Assembly: GCA_016776605.1 (NCBI GenBank)
Contig: JADHTB010000025.1
Span: 1 to 52,197 of the forward strand
Reading direction: 5' to 3'
Source: Alphaproteobacteria bacterium
GTDB taxonomy: Bacteria; Pseudomonadota; Alphaproteobacteria; GCA-2731375
DNA: 52,197 nucleotides
Both the position numbers and the translations under genes were made by a program. This document shows, piece after piece, positions 34,376 to 42,623 of this stretch. A model generated the notes under the pieces. It was not told the origin of the DNA. It did not search any database and worked only from the letters and a program-made list of their open reading frames with translations. The first letter of the stretch is position 1. Each line of letters opens with the position of its first letter.

Positions 34376-34456
34376 GGCCCACACCATGCCGGAACCGGGG
34401 GTGCCGGGCAAGCATCGACGGGACAGTGACGCGGCGGTCTGCTAGTCTCTGAAATT

Positions 34457-34942
34457 ATGAAATTCCCCAAGACCATACAGTTGGACGCGTCCGACCAATA
34501 CATCTTCGACAACGTGGCCCGGCCCGGAGAATGGGCCGTTTCGGGCGCCTTTGCCTTCGCTGGCCAGGATGTTGACCCCGGCGCCCTGGAGGGTGCGGAG
34601 GAAATCGCCTTCGCCACCGCTTTCATGGGCACCGGCAGCTTTGGTTGGTCTACCTTTGTCATCGTCAAGGCGATCGACCCGGCCGCATATGAAGCGGTCA
34701 TAGAGACCCTGGCCGAGCATTTTCTGAGCCATTACGATGCCCCGAACCGTCAGGCTGCCCTGGAGGCGGCGCGTCAGGAGGCCGAATTCGCCGCCGGCCT
34801 GTGCGACCATCCCATCGACACTCTGTTGGGCATCGAACGTTCCCTGGACGAGGACGGCATCACCGAACAATTCCGCATCGTCGAAGGCAAAAAAGAAAGC
34901 GCCCATAGAACCTCCTGGGAGTTGGGAGAGGATAAGGGTTAG
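34457..34942 (+). CDS. Conserved hypothetical protein, DUF6505-like
   Basis: 161 residues. The start MKFPKTIQLDASDQYIFDN, GEWAVSGAFAFAG, and FLSHYDAP...FAAGLCDHPIDTLLG fit my memory of a small family, DUF6505, in alphaproteobacteria; no motif for catalysis is seen. It is divergent from the TupA-like gene (81 bases between starts) and followed by the enoyl-CoA hydratase 96 bases later. The link with metal supply is guessed only from this neighbour. Function unknown. Confidence 0.75.
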   Translation: MKFPKTIQLDASDQYIFDNVARPGEWAVSGAFAFAGQDVDPGALEGAEEIAFATAFMGTGSFGWSTFVIVKAIDPAAYEAVIETLAEHFLSHYDAPNRQAALEAARQEAEFAAGLCDHPIDTLLGIERSLDEDGITEQFRIVEGKKESAHRTSWELGEDKG

Positions 34943-35038
34943 AGGCGGCAAGGTTGCCATCGTTGTGTCAGCGGTTATCCTTGTGCCAGCGATATAAAAC
35001 CACCCCATCGGTGCTGAAACCAGCGGGAGACTTTAGAC

Positions 35039-35842
35039 ATGGCTGTTGTCGAGACGGAGCGTCACGGACAAATTCTTGTGGTCAGGATGAACCGGCCGGA
35101 GCGGCTGAATGCCTTGAACCATGAGATGCGGACCGAGTTGGCGGAAACCTGGATCGAATTCCGGGAAAGCAAGGAATTGGAGGTCGCCATCTTTACCGGC
35201 ACGGGCCGTGGCTTTTGCGCCGGCGAGGATATGAAGGAGTCACTGGCCGACGGCGCGCCCGGCGGACGGCGCCCGGCCAAGGAAGATCCCTTCATGTCAG
35301 GCGCCCTGGAAAAACCGGTCATCGCGGCCATCAACGGTTTTGCCATGGGCGGCGGCTTCATGCTGGTCGAAGGTACCGACCTGCGCGTCGCCGTGCGGGA
35401 GGCGGTATTTGAAGTATCGGAGGCGAAGCGCTGGCTGCTGGGTGGCTACAACCACGGCCATATCGCCAATCTGCCCTATTCGGTCGCCATGGAGATGGCC
35501 TTGGGCTTTCGCTTCAGCGCACAACGGTTTTACGAAATAGGGTTTATCAATCGGGTGGTGGAGGCGGACGAATTGATCCCAACAGCCCTGGAAATGGCCG
35601 CGCATCTGTTGACCCTGCCGCCCGCATCCCGGGTCAACACCGTGCATATGATGCGCCAGATGCGCCCATCCATCGCGCCGGACATGGCGCGTCTTGCCGG
35701 TGCCCTGCATGACCACGGTGCGAAAAGCGACCTGATGGAATCTCGCGCGGCATTCTCGGAAAAGCGCGCGCCAGACTTCAAGGGCTGGGATAACCCCGAA
35801 GACCGCTATCGCCTGCCAACCCTGGACACGCCGCCGAAGTGA
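35039..35842 (+). CDS. Enoyl-CoA hydratase/isomerase
   Basis: 267 residues, crotonase fold. Oxyanion-hole segments are GRGFCAGEDM (about 57-66) and INGFAMGGGFMLVEGTDLRVA (about 98-118). The catalytic positions that hold two Glu in true hydratases are not clearly both present: EVSEAKRWLLGGY supplies one. The C-terminal helices end with RLPTLDTPPK. Could be a hydratase, isomerase or hydrolase acting on acyl-CoA. Convergent with the sulfotransferase gene. Confidence 0.9.
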   Translation: MAVVETERHGQILVVRMNRPERLNALNHEMRTELAETWIEFRESKELEVAIFTGTGRGFCAGEDMKESLADGAPGGRRPAKEDPFMSGALEKPVIAAINGFAMGGGFMLVEGTDLRVAVREAVFEVSEAKRWLLGGYNHGHIANLPYSVAMEMALGFRFSAQRFYEIGFINRVVEADELIPTALEMAAHLLTLPPASRVNTVHMMRQMRPSIAPDMARLAGALHDHGAKSDLMESRAAFSEKRAPDFKGWDNPEDRYRLPTLDTPPK

Positions 35843-35873
35843 TTTCAGGCCCCAATATTCGAGGCTGAAATAG

Positions 35874-36524
35874 CTACGTCTCCGGCGCGATCCGTGGCCT
35901 GTTTGCCGCCGCGCGTTCCTGAAATTCGCTGGTGGAGTTAGTGCGGGGGAAGGGGATGTCGGGAATGGCGAGGTTCAGGAATTCGCACAATGGCTCCCAG
36001 CCTTGGGCCACGTCAAAGACCAGCAGGCGGTCCTTGGGCAGGGCTTCGGTAACCTCTTTGATGTTTTGCCGATAGACGGCAAGCGCATGTTCGCGGTCAT
36101 CCAGAATGCCGCCGAAAACCCGCTCAACAATCAGGTGCCGCGCCATGCGCCGCATGCGCAGGCGGGCCGGGTCGATGACCTGGTCGGTGCCGCGCATATT
36201 GCGCAGAATGGTGTTGTTTATGCTGTCCCACCAGGCCGCTTCATCCCGGACGGTCAGGATCACCTTGGCGTCGGGGTAATGCGCCGCTAAAGGCCGCCAG
36301 AAATAACAGGCCGGCCAGTCGACGCTGGATTGATACCCTTCCAGGATATCGTCCCAGTCGGCGGTGCCACCCTGGGCCGCATCGTACCAGGCATCCGCCT
36401 TGTCCGGCTTACCGACAACCTCCAGCATGTGATAGCAGGGGCCCAGGCTCAGATGCTCCAACGCCGCCTTCATTGACAGCGTTCCCGTGCGGCCAAACCC
36501 CGCGCCGATTACCTTGATCGTCAT
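35874..36524 (-). CDS. Sulfotransferase-family protein
   Basis: 216 residues from the ATG at 36524. The 5'-phosphosulfate loop is GAGFGRTGTLSMKAALEHL at the N-terminus (6-24), and the 3'-phosphate site is a VILTVRDEAAWWDSINNT segment near 87-104 (the usual Arg in R-D). The ending is short and fits the compact P-loop group found also in eukaryotic NAD-dependent-epimerase neighbours. Donor would be PAPS; acceptor unknown. It follows the amidohydrolase gene on the same strand after 23 bases. Confidence 0.87.
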   Translation of the reverse strand: MTIKVIGAGFGRTGTLSMKAALEHLSLGPCYHMLEVVGKPDKADAWYDAAQGGTADWDDILEGYQSSVDWPACYFWRPLAAHYPDAKVILTVRDEAAWWDSINNTILRNMRGTDQVIDPARLRMRRMARHLIVERVFGGILDDREHALAVYRQNIKEVTEALPKDRLLVFDVAQGWEPLCEFLNLAIPDIPFPRTNSTSEFQERAAANRPRIAPET

Positions 36525-36547
36525 GCAGCCGTCCTCGTTGCCTAATC

Positions 36548-37783
36548 TTATGGCCGGTGCAGTTCCGGCAGGGTCTGTGAAAATGTCTGCCGGCCACGTT
36601 TGAAGCCATACAGTGGCCGGGCGATGGTGGCCACGGCCTCGGCCCCGCTGGTGGCGTTCCAAACCACCAAATCGGCGGGTTTGCCCACGCCAATGCCGTA
36701 ATCGTCGCGGCGCAACAGCCGGGCGGAACGATGGGTCAGCATCTCGAAACATTCCGTCAATTCAGCCTCGCCACCCCGCTGTGCGACGTTGGCATACAGG
36801 TTGGCGATACGCACCAGGGAGCAGTCGCCGAACGGCGTGAATGGGTTCAGCACGTTGTTGGTGGACAGCGAACAATTGACGCCGCAGGCCATCAGGGCGT
36901 TGGCATCGGCCACGCCGCGAATGACGCTGTGATCCAGATGCCGGCCCATGACGAACAGATCCGTCGCCGGCAACACGGTGACGGCAACGCCGGTGTCGGC
37001 CAGACGCGCGCCCAGGGTCTCCAATTGCGCCGGCGGCAGGCAGGAATATTTGGTGCCATGACCCACCGCCACCCGGCCGCCCCAGCCGTATTCCTGGGTC
37101 AGCTCGCAAACCAGATGAATGTCCATGTCGTCAATGGTCGGGCCTACGTCCAGGTGGATATCCACATCCACATCGAATTCCCGCGCCAGTTCGAATATCC
37201 GCCGGATCTGGCCGCCGTGGTCCGGGTCATAGCCCGGCGCGCCGCCGACGACCGTGGCGCCATTTTTCAGCGCCGCGACAATGTTGGCGTCGGTTTCCGG
37301 CGCGTTGGTCCAACCCTCCTGGGCGAACACACAAATCTCGATATCGATGGCCCAGCGGTAGTCCGCCGCCAGTTGCTTCAAGGCCTCAAAGCCGCGCAGA
37401 CCCACATTGGGGTCCAACTCCACATGGGTGCGCATATGGCTGGCGCCGTTAACTACACATTGTTCCACGGTAGCCTGGGCACGGGCATAGACGTCTTCCT
37501 GGGTAAAGCCCGGTTTCACGGCGGCAACCCGGGCCATATGGTCCGTGCCCCGGTCGGGCGCCGCGGTACAGCGATCCATGATGCGGGATTTGTCCAGATG
37601 GATATGGGTTTCTATCAGGCCGGGCGAGACCAGGCGCCCGCCCACGCCCCATTCCTTGCCCTCGGCGTCCAGCCGCGGTTCGACGGCCGCGATGGTTTCG
37701 CCCTGAATGGCGATATCCATCAGCGGGGCTTCCGGCCCGGTTCCAGAGATGCGTGCGTTACGCAGGATCAGATCAAACGCCAT
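36548..37783 (-). CDS. Cytosine-deaminase-like amidohydrolase
   Basis: 411 residues. The metal motif H-x-H is in LIETHIHLDKS (59-69), further His in MRTHVELDPN and VDIHLDVG, and GHGTKYS with a metal His; the catalytic Asp region follows in CSLSTNN. The closest described enzymes act on cytosine, creatinine and related ring amidines. Start ATG at 37783. It is followed by the sulfotransferase 23 bases downstream and is divergent from the OYE gene. Substrate not assigned. Confidence 0.87.
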   Translation of the reverse strand: MAFDLILRNARISGTGPEAPLMDIAIQGETIAAVEPRLDAEGKEWGVGGRLVSPGLIETHIHLDKSRIMDRCTAAPDRGTDHMARVAAVKPGFTQEDVYARAQATVEQCVVNGASHMRTHVELDPNVGLRGFEALKQLAADYRWAIDIEICVFAQEGWTNAPETDANIVAALKNGATVVGGAPGYDPDHGGQIRRIFELAREFDVDVDIHLDVGPTIDDMDIHLVCELTQEYGWGGRVAVGHGTKYSCLPPAQLETLGARLADTGVAVTVLPATDLFVMGRHLDHSVIRGVADANALMACGVNCSLSTNNVLNPFTPFGDCSLVRIANLYANVAQRGGEAELTECFEMLTHRSARLLRRDDYGIGVGKPADLVVWNATSGAEAVATIARPLYGFKRGRQTFSQTLPELHRP

Positions 37784-37868
37784 GGCTTCCCTACAATCCA
37801 ACTAGGTGACGGCAACTTTGCAATAGCTTAGCCTAACAGCCACCGCAGTTGACAAGGAATTCGTCTAC

Positions 37869-39833
37869 ATGACCACGCCTTATCCATCCCTGTTCTCGCC
37901 CTTGCAAATCGGCCAGCGGCGGGTGCGTAACCGGGTCGCGCTGCCGGCCACCCTGACCAATTTTGGCCAGGGCAACCGGATTACCGACAAATGGGGCAAT
38001 TTCCTCATCGAGCGCGCCAAGGGCGGCGCCGGCTTGATCGTTTCAGAGATCATTGCCGTCGATCCCGACGCCATCGCCCACGGCGCCGTGGTGACCGGCT
38101 TTGATGACAGCAACGATGCGGGCTTTAAAACGGTAGCTCAGGGGGTGCATGATGCCGGCGCCTTGCTGGTGGGGCAGCTTTGGCACCCGGGGCGGCAGCA
38201 ATTATGGCACCCTACCAAATCACCCATGGGCGTGTCGGAGCAGCCCGATGCCCTAAGCTGGACCGTGCCCCACGTCATGTCGGGGGTCGAGGTCGCGCGG
38301 GTGGCGGCGGCCTATATAGCCGTGGCGCAACGGCTGCACCGGTGCGGCTTCGCGGGCGTCGAATTACACGGCGCGCATGGCTATCTGATCGGGCAGTTCC
38401 TGTCGCCTTGGTCCAACACCCGGGACGATGACTACGGTGGCGGGGTTGCGGGGCGCACCCGCTTTGTCCGCGATATCGCCGAAGGTATCCGGCAATCCTG
38501 CGGTAAGGATTTCATCATCGGCCTTAAAATGCCCGGTGATGAGGGCGTGCCGGGGGGCATTGATGTGGAGGAGGCCGCCCGGTTGACCGGGCATCTGGCC
38601 CAGACCGGGCATTTTGACTATTTCGCCTATGGCCAGGGTAATTTCAGCCTGTCCCTGGAAAATCACGTGCCCGATCTGCATTTCCGGCCCGGTCATTTCA
38701 TCGATATCCCGAAACGCATGCGGGCGGCGGCGAACGGTATCCCGGTCATGGCCCTGGGCCGGATCGGTGATCCGGAGCTGGCCGAAAAGGTTGTCGCGGA
38801 AGGCTATGGCGATCTGGTCGGCATGACCCGGGCCCATATTGCGGACGCCGCCTGGGCCCGCAAGGCCGAGGCCGGGCAGGGGGTGGATATTCGCCCCTCG
38901 GTCTTTGACAACTGGTGTTGGGGCGAAATTCACGCCGGCAAGCCTCTGGCCGAACATCACAACCCTTATCTGGGTCTGGCGGGCGAGGCGGGGGCGGAAC
39001 AAGACCTGGCCCCGGCCCCAGCGTCTAAATCAATTGCCGTGGTGGGCGCCGGACCCGCCGGGCTGGAGGCCGCCTGGGTTGCCGCCACGCGGGGGCACAG
39101 GGTCACCGTATTCGGTGCGTCCGATCAGCCGGGGGGTAAACTGCGCCTGGAAGCGGCGTTGCCGGGCCGGGCCGAAATGGCAAAGCTAATCGCCTATCAA
39201 ATGCATCTGTGCGCGCGCCATGGGGTCCGCTTCAGCCTGGGCCGCCGGGCCGGGGCAGGGGATGTCCTGGCGCTTGACCCGGATGCGATCGTGCTGGCCA
39301 CCGGCGCCGCTTTGCGCCGGCCCATGAACCTGGTGGCGGGGGCCGACCCGGTGCTGGACGCCGTCGCCTATGTTAGGGAAAATGCCGGACGTGATGCAAA
39401 GCAAGGCGGCAGGGCGGTCCTGTTCGATCAGGACCATGGACCGGCCACCTATGGTCTGGCGGATCTGCTGGCGCGGCAATTCGATAAACTGATCCTGATC
39501 ACACCACGCCCCGGCATCGGCCAGAACGTGAATTATTGCAGCGCTATCGGCGTCCACCGCCGCCTGCACCGGGCCGGCGTGGACATTCTGCCCGCCCATG
39601 ATCTGATAGATTACCGCGGCGGCGATGTGATCTGCCGCAATGTCTTTACGGGGGCGGATAAAAATCTGGCCGATATCGGTGCGGTGGTATTCGTCACGCC
39701 GCGCCAAGCCAACGACGCACTGGAAGATGATGTCTTTGGCGGTATCCCCGTTCACCGCATTGGCGATTGCCTGTCCCCCCGCAACCTCATGGCGGCGATC
39801 CATGGCGGGCATATTATTGGGGCATCACTCTGA
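37869..39833 (+). CDS. OYE-family NADH:flavin oxidoreductase with C-terminal FAD domain (2,4-dienoyl-CoA reductase-like)
   Basis: 654 residues: an FMN barrel (1-330, start LFSPLQIGQRRVRNRVALPA; GVELHGAHGYLIGQFLSPWSN) and a C-terminal FAD/NAD domain with GAGPAGLEAAW (about 398-408). The family, which includes FadH and trimethylamine dehydrogenase, has four Cys for a 4Fe-4S cluster between these parts. Here the segment is RPSVFDNWCWGEIH...PLAEHHNP, with a single Cys, at residue 350. The cluster may be lost or replaced. Electron flow from NAD(P)H would then need another path. Its 3' end is duplicated downstream (see remnants). Confidence 0.88.
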   Translation: MTTPYPSLFSPLQIGQRRVRNRVALPATLTNFGQGNRITDKWGNFLIERAKGGAGLIVSEIIAVDPDAIAHGAVVTGFDDSNDAGFKTVAQGVHDAGALLVGQLWHPGRQQLWHPTKSPMGVSEQPDALSWTVPHVMSGVEVARVAAAYIAVAQRLHRCGFAGVELHGAHGYLIGQFLSPWSNTRDDDYGGGVAGRTRFVRDIAEGIRQSCGKDFIIGLKMPGDEGVPGGIDVEEAARLTGHLAQTGHFDYFAYGQGNFSLSLENHVPDLHFRPGHFIDIPKRMRAAANGIPVMALGRIGDPELAEKVVAEGYGDLVGMTRAHIADAAWARKAEAGQGVDIRPSVFDNWCWGEIHAGKPLAEHHNPYLGLAGEAGAEQDLAPAPASKSIAVVGAGPAGLEAAWVAATRGHRVTVFGASDQPGGKLRLEAALPGRAEMAKLIAYQMHLCARHGVRFSLGRRAGAGDVLALDPDAIVLATGAALRRPMNLVAGADPVLDAVAYVRENAGRDAKQGGRAVLFDQDHGPATYGLADLLARQFDKLILITPRPGIGQNVNYCSAIGVHRRLHRAGVDILPAHDLIDYRGGDVICRNVFTGADKNLADIGAVVFVTPRQANDALEDDVFGGIPVHRIGDCLSPRNLMAAIHGGHIIGASL

Positions 39834-39836
39834 CAC

Positions 39837-39851
39837 GCCCGGCCTCCGGGC
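39837..39851. terminator. Weak hairpin after the OYE gene
   Basis: GCCCGG (39837-39842) and CCGGGC (39846-39851) form a 6-bp stem with a 3-base loop just after the stop. There is no T-run, so termination is uncertain. Confidence 0.3.
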
Positions 39852-39893
39852 CGAGGTTGATCGTATCCGGACCCATATTGCTGCAGGCGTAGA

Positions 39894-40133
39894 TCAAACA
39901 TTTGTCCTAATTCTCATTTGAATAATACGGTCATAAGTTGTCCGCTTGACCTCGTGCCGCTGGAGGCCGATATCCTGTAGTTGATGATCGGTCAGAGCGC
40001 GGAGTTTGACCATGGTGCGATGAGCACGATAGGCATGAAGCAGATGCGCGAATGGTGCCAGTATGGCGCGCGCCCACCGGTCTGAAAGTAGATAAAACCG
40101 AAGCCGAACAGGTTCGAGACGATAATGGGTCAT
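39894..40133 (-). CDS. DUF1127 family small protein
   Basis: 79 residues. The C-terminal half carries the family signature MVKLRALTDHQLQDIGLQRHEV, with the characteristic L-x-D-x-x-L-x-D-I-G-L. The N-terminus is basic and hydrophobic. DUF1127 proteins are regulators of RNA metabolism and phosphate or nitrogen responses in alphaproteobacteria. It is convergent with the OYE gene and divergent from the CadC-like regulator. Confidence 0.85.
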   Translation of the reverse strand: MTHYRLEPVRLRFYLLSDRWARAILAPFAHLLHAYRAHRTMVKLRALTDHQLQDIGLQRHEVKRTTYDRIIQMRIRTNV

Positions 40134-40322
40134 GATATTGTTTTTTCCATATTGAGATTTGCCAGAAACTCAATTTAGTCGCGGCGGCGTGCGGTCGCTT
40201 GAACCGCATCTGAAGATGGCATGGATATTTTCTGGATTTTGCCATCAACATCCGCCGCCCTGTTGCGGTTGTGCCCTAGCCCGTCAATAATTCGCCCCAA
40301 CGACGCAAAAACGGGTGATGCA

Positions 40323-41885
40323 ATGAATTACACCTTCGCAAATTGCGAATTAGATACCCGGCTTATCGAGCTTCGGCGCGCGGGAGTGCCCTACCCGCTT
40401 GAACCTCAGGTTTTTGATCTGCTGCGTTATTTGGTCGAGCATCCTGATCGTGCTGTGACCAAGGACGAAATATTCAAGGAAATCTGGCATGGCCGCATCG
40501 TGTCAGAGTCCGCGCTAAGCAGCCGAATTAAGTCAGCCCGGCAAGCAATCGGCGACAATGGGCGCGATCAACGCATGATTAAGACCCTGCACGGTCGTGG
40601 TTTTCGCTTCGTGGCGCCAGTCCTTACGTCTGCGCCGGCCGACGATGCCACTACTCAGGACGAGGAGACCTATTCTGCCTTTTCCAGAGAGCAGCCGTCG
40701 ATCGCGGTGCTGCCATTCAAGAATTTAGGCAATATACCTGATCAGGATTATCTCGCCGACGGCATCGCGTATGAGATCACTATGCTGCTATCGCGGTTGC
40801 GATGGCTGCAGGTAATCGCACGCGATTCTTCCTTCGTTTTCAAGGGCCAGAACGGGGACGGTCGGCAAGTGGGCCGCTCCCTGGGCGTGCGATACGTGCT
40901 GGAAGGCAGTGTCCGCCGCGTCGGGCCACAGCTGCGGGTCAGCGTGCGTCTCATCAAAACCGATGACGGGTCTCAAATTTGGTCGGAACACTACGACCGG
41001 CAGATGGCAGACGTTTTTGAGATACAGGACGAGATCGCCCAGACCATAGCCGGCACATTGGAACCGGAATTGGCCGGGCTGGAGGAGGCTCTCGCCAGCC
41101 GCAAGGCGCCGGAAAACCTAACTGGCTGGGACTACTACTTGCGCGGGCGCGCCCGGCTGTTCAGTTTTTCCGACGACGGTCGGGCCGAGGCTGAACGCTT
41201 ATTTGCCCGGGCCATAGCGGTCGATCACAATCTCGCCCGGGCCCATGCCTGCCAGGCATATGTCTATATTCAGGAAGCGTTCTATGGCGATCCAACGCAG
41301 CGGGAGGCGGTGCTGGAGGCCGCGCTGGCGTCGGCACGGCGCGCCGTCGCAGCGGATGAACGCGACGCCTTTGGCCATTTTTCTCTCGGACGCGCCCATT
41401 GTCTGCGGCGCGAAACGGCGGAGGCGGAGGCTGCATTGCAGACCGCGCTTAGTATCAACCCTAGCTTTGCCCAGGCTCATTTCGCGCTTGGGTTCAACTT
41501 AGTCAGCAGTCGTCGACCGGCCGAGGCAATCCCTTATTTCCGGAGATTTATGGCGCTCAGTCCGTGGGACCCCCATCGTTGGACCAATCATCATATGCGG
41601 GCTATGGCGCATTATTGGCTGGGCGACTTGGCGGCGGCGGAGGATTATGCCCGCCGCTCGACAGGCCAGCCAAACGTCACCCGCTGGCCATTCGCGACGC
41701 TGGTCTCGGTGCTTGGCGCCGCTGGCCGTTCGGACGCGCTACCTGCCGCGCTTGAACGCCTACTCGAACACAAGCCGGACTATTCGGTCGCCGTGGCGCG
41801 GGACGATTTCTTTTTTCTTGATGATCCAGAGAACCTAGATCGCTATCTGGCGGGACTTCGGGCGGCCGGCGTACGGGACGATTGA
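40323..41885 (+). CDS. CadC/OmpR-type winged-helix regulator with TolB-like and TPR regions
   Basis: 520 residues from the ATG at 40323. The N-terminal 100 residues are a trans_reg_C winged-helix DNA-binding domain (LEPQVFDLLRYLVEHPDRAVTKDEIF...IKTLHGRGFRFVAPV). Then comes a TolB-N/adenylate-cyclase-associated region (SIAVLPFKNLGNIPDQDYLADGIAYEI, VRYVLEGSVRRVG, QIWSEHYDR) and a TPR array to the C-terminus. No cyclase domain and no obvious transmembrane helix. Probably a sensory transcription regulator. It lies in the cargo between OYE-gene remnants. Confidence 0.85.
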   Translation: MNYTFANCELDTRLIELRRAGVPYPLEPQVFDLLRYLVEHPDRAVTKDEIFKEIWHGRIVSESALSSRIKSARQAIGDNGRDQRMIKTLHGRGFRFVAPVLTSAPADDATTQDEETYSAFSREQPSIAVLPFKNLGNIPDQDYLADGIAYEITMLLSRLRWLQVIARDSSFVFKGQNGDGRQVGRSLGVRYVLEGSVRRVGPQLRVSVRLIKTDDGSQIWSEHYDRQMADVFEIQDEIAQTIAGTLEPELAGLEEALASRKAPENLTGWDYYLRGRARLFSFSDDGRAEAERLFARAIAVDHNLARAHACQAYVYIQEAFYGDPTQREAVLEAALASARRAVAADERDAFGHFSLGRAHCLRRETAEAEAALQTALSINPSFAQAHFALGFNLVSSRRPAEAIPYFRRFMALSPWDPHRWTNHHMRAMAHYWLGDLAAAEDYARRSTGQPNVTRWPFATLVSVLGAAGRSDALPAALERLLEHKPDYSVAVARDDFFFLDDPENLDRYLAGLRAAGVRDD

Positions 41886-41932
41886 GGGGACGGGCGGCGC
41901 CAGGTCGACGGCCAGCACCGCCCGTCGGCGTC

Positions 41933-42232
41933 TTAGGCCGCTGTTCGCGCCAGGTCGCATTGGCGTTCCGTGGTGGGGTCGATGATCATTTGCACATGGG
42001 TTACTTTGTTGGCCGGAAATCCGGAAAGTCGCGCATGTTCGTAGATAGCGTCCTCGCTTTCTGCCAGATAGACGCAAAAAGTTTTATCGGCGGTGACGTA
42101 GCTATTCTGCCACTGGATGCCATTGAGCTTGGCCAGGGCCGCGTTGGAGGTCTTGGCGGCATTGCCGAGATCAGAGGCTGTCATGCCGCCGACACCTGGA
42201 ATGTCCCGTTCGATGATATATTTCTTCAACAT
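41933..42232 (-). CDS. DUF4242-like (SCO4226-type) small protein
   Basis: 99 residues from the ATG at 42232, preceded by AGGAGA. It has the ferredoxin-like pattern of DUF4242: KKYIIERDIPGVGGMTASDL, IQWQNSYVTADKTFCVYLAESEDAIYEHAR and a C-terminal segment TERQCDLAR. A relative, SCO4226, is a nickel-binding protein; whether this one binds metal is unproved, although Cys and His residues are present. Convergent with the CadC-like gene. Bases 42233-42461 hold no other gene that I can support. Confidence 0.8.
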   Translation of the reverse strand: MLKKYIIERDIPGVGGMTASDLGNAAKTSNAALAKLNGIQWQNSYVTADKTFCVYLAESEDAIYEHARLSGFPANKVTHVQMIIDPTTERQCDLARTAA

Positions 42233-42461
42233 ATTTTTCTCCTGTGTTTGGTCTCGCGCGGGCAATAGTGACCGCTTCAACGGGTATCAAGGTAGGCCTA
42301 ACCGGACAGGCAAGCTTGATGAGGAGTAGGAGAGTTTATGGAGATTTCCTGGATTTTCTTGCGTGCGCGGTCACTCAATAGAATTTCCCGATAGATTGTT
42401 CGCATCAGAAACCGCCCGACGTGCCAGTCTTGGAGATTCGAAGAACGGAAAAGGAAAGATC

Positions 42462-42577
42462 ATGGGCAGATTGGACTGCCGGTATGGCATCCCCGTTCAC
42501 CGCATTGGCGATTGCCTGTCTCCCGCAACCTCATGGCGGCGATCCATGGCGGGCATATTATTGGAACCTCACTTTAG
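42462..42577 (+). pseudogene. Fused gene remnant: SDR start, SDR middle and OYE 3' end
   Basis: A short frame reads MGRLD (identical to the start of the SDR at 44988), CRYGIP (as in the middle of that SDR, 45348-45365) and then VHRIGDCLSP, the OYE C-terminal region. Bases 42489-42564 match 39744-39820 at 75 of 77 aligned positions, with one base lost that shifts the frame. The remaining bases end with TAG at 42575, matching the OYE C-terminal residues GGHIIG-x-SL. It cannot make a working protein. Confidence 0.75.
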
Positions 42578-42590
42578 CGCTTTCGGCGTA

Positions 42591-42603
42591 CTAGAGCAGT
42601 TCC
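42591..42603. repeat. Single arm of the CTAGAGCAGTTCC palindrome family
   Basis: Exact CTAGAGCAGTTCC, as in the left arm at 3223. The second arm is degraded. It lies 14 bases after the OYE-end remnant and before the histidine kinase stop. Confidence 0.6.
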
Positions 42604-42623
42604 AGGCTATTTTGGAAAATGGT

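Noticed and set aside
36731..37831. 366-codon plus-strand open frame
   Set aside because: It covers the amidohydrolase on the other strand and shows no domain features.
42233..42461. Possible small gene in the 230 bases before the OYE-end remnant
   Set aside because: No frame with a start, ribosome site or protein-like composition was convincing.
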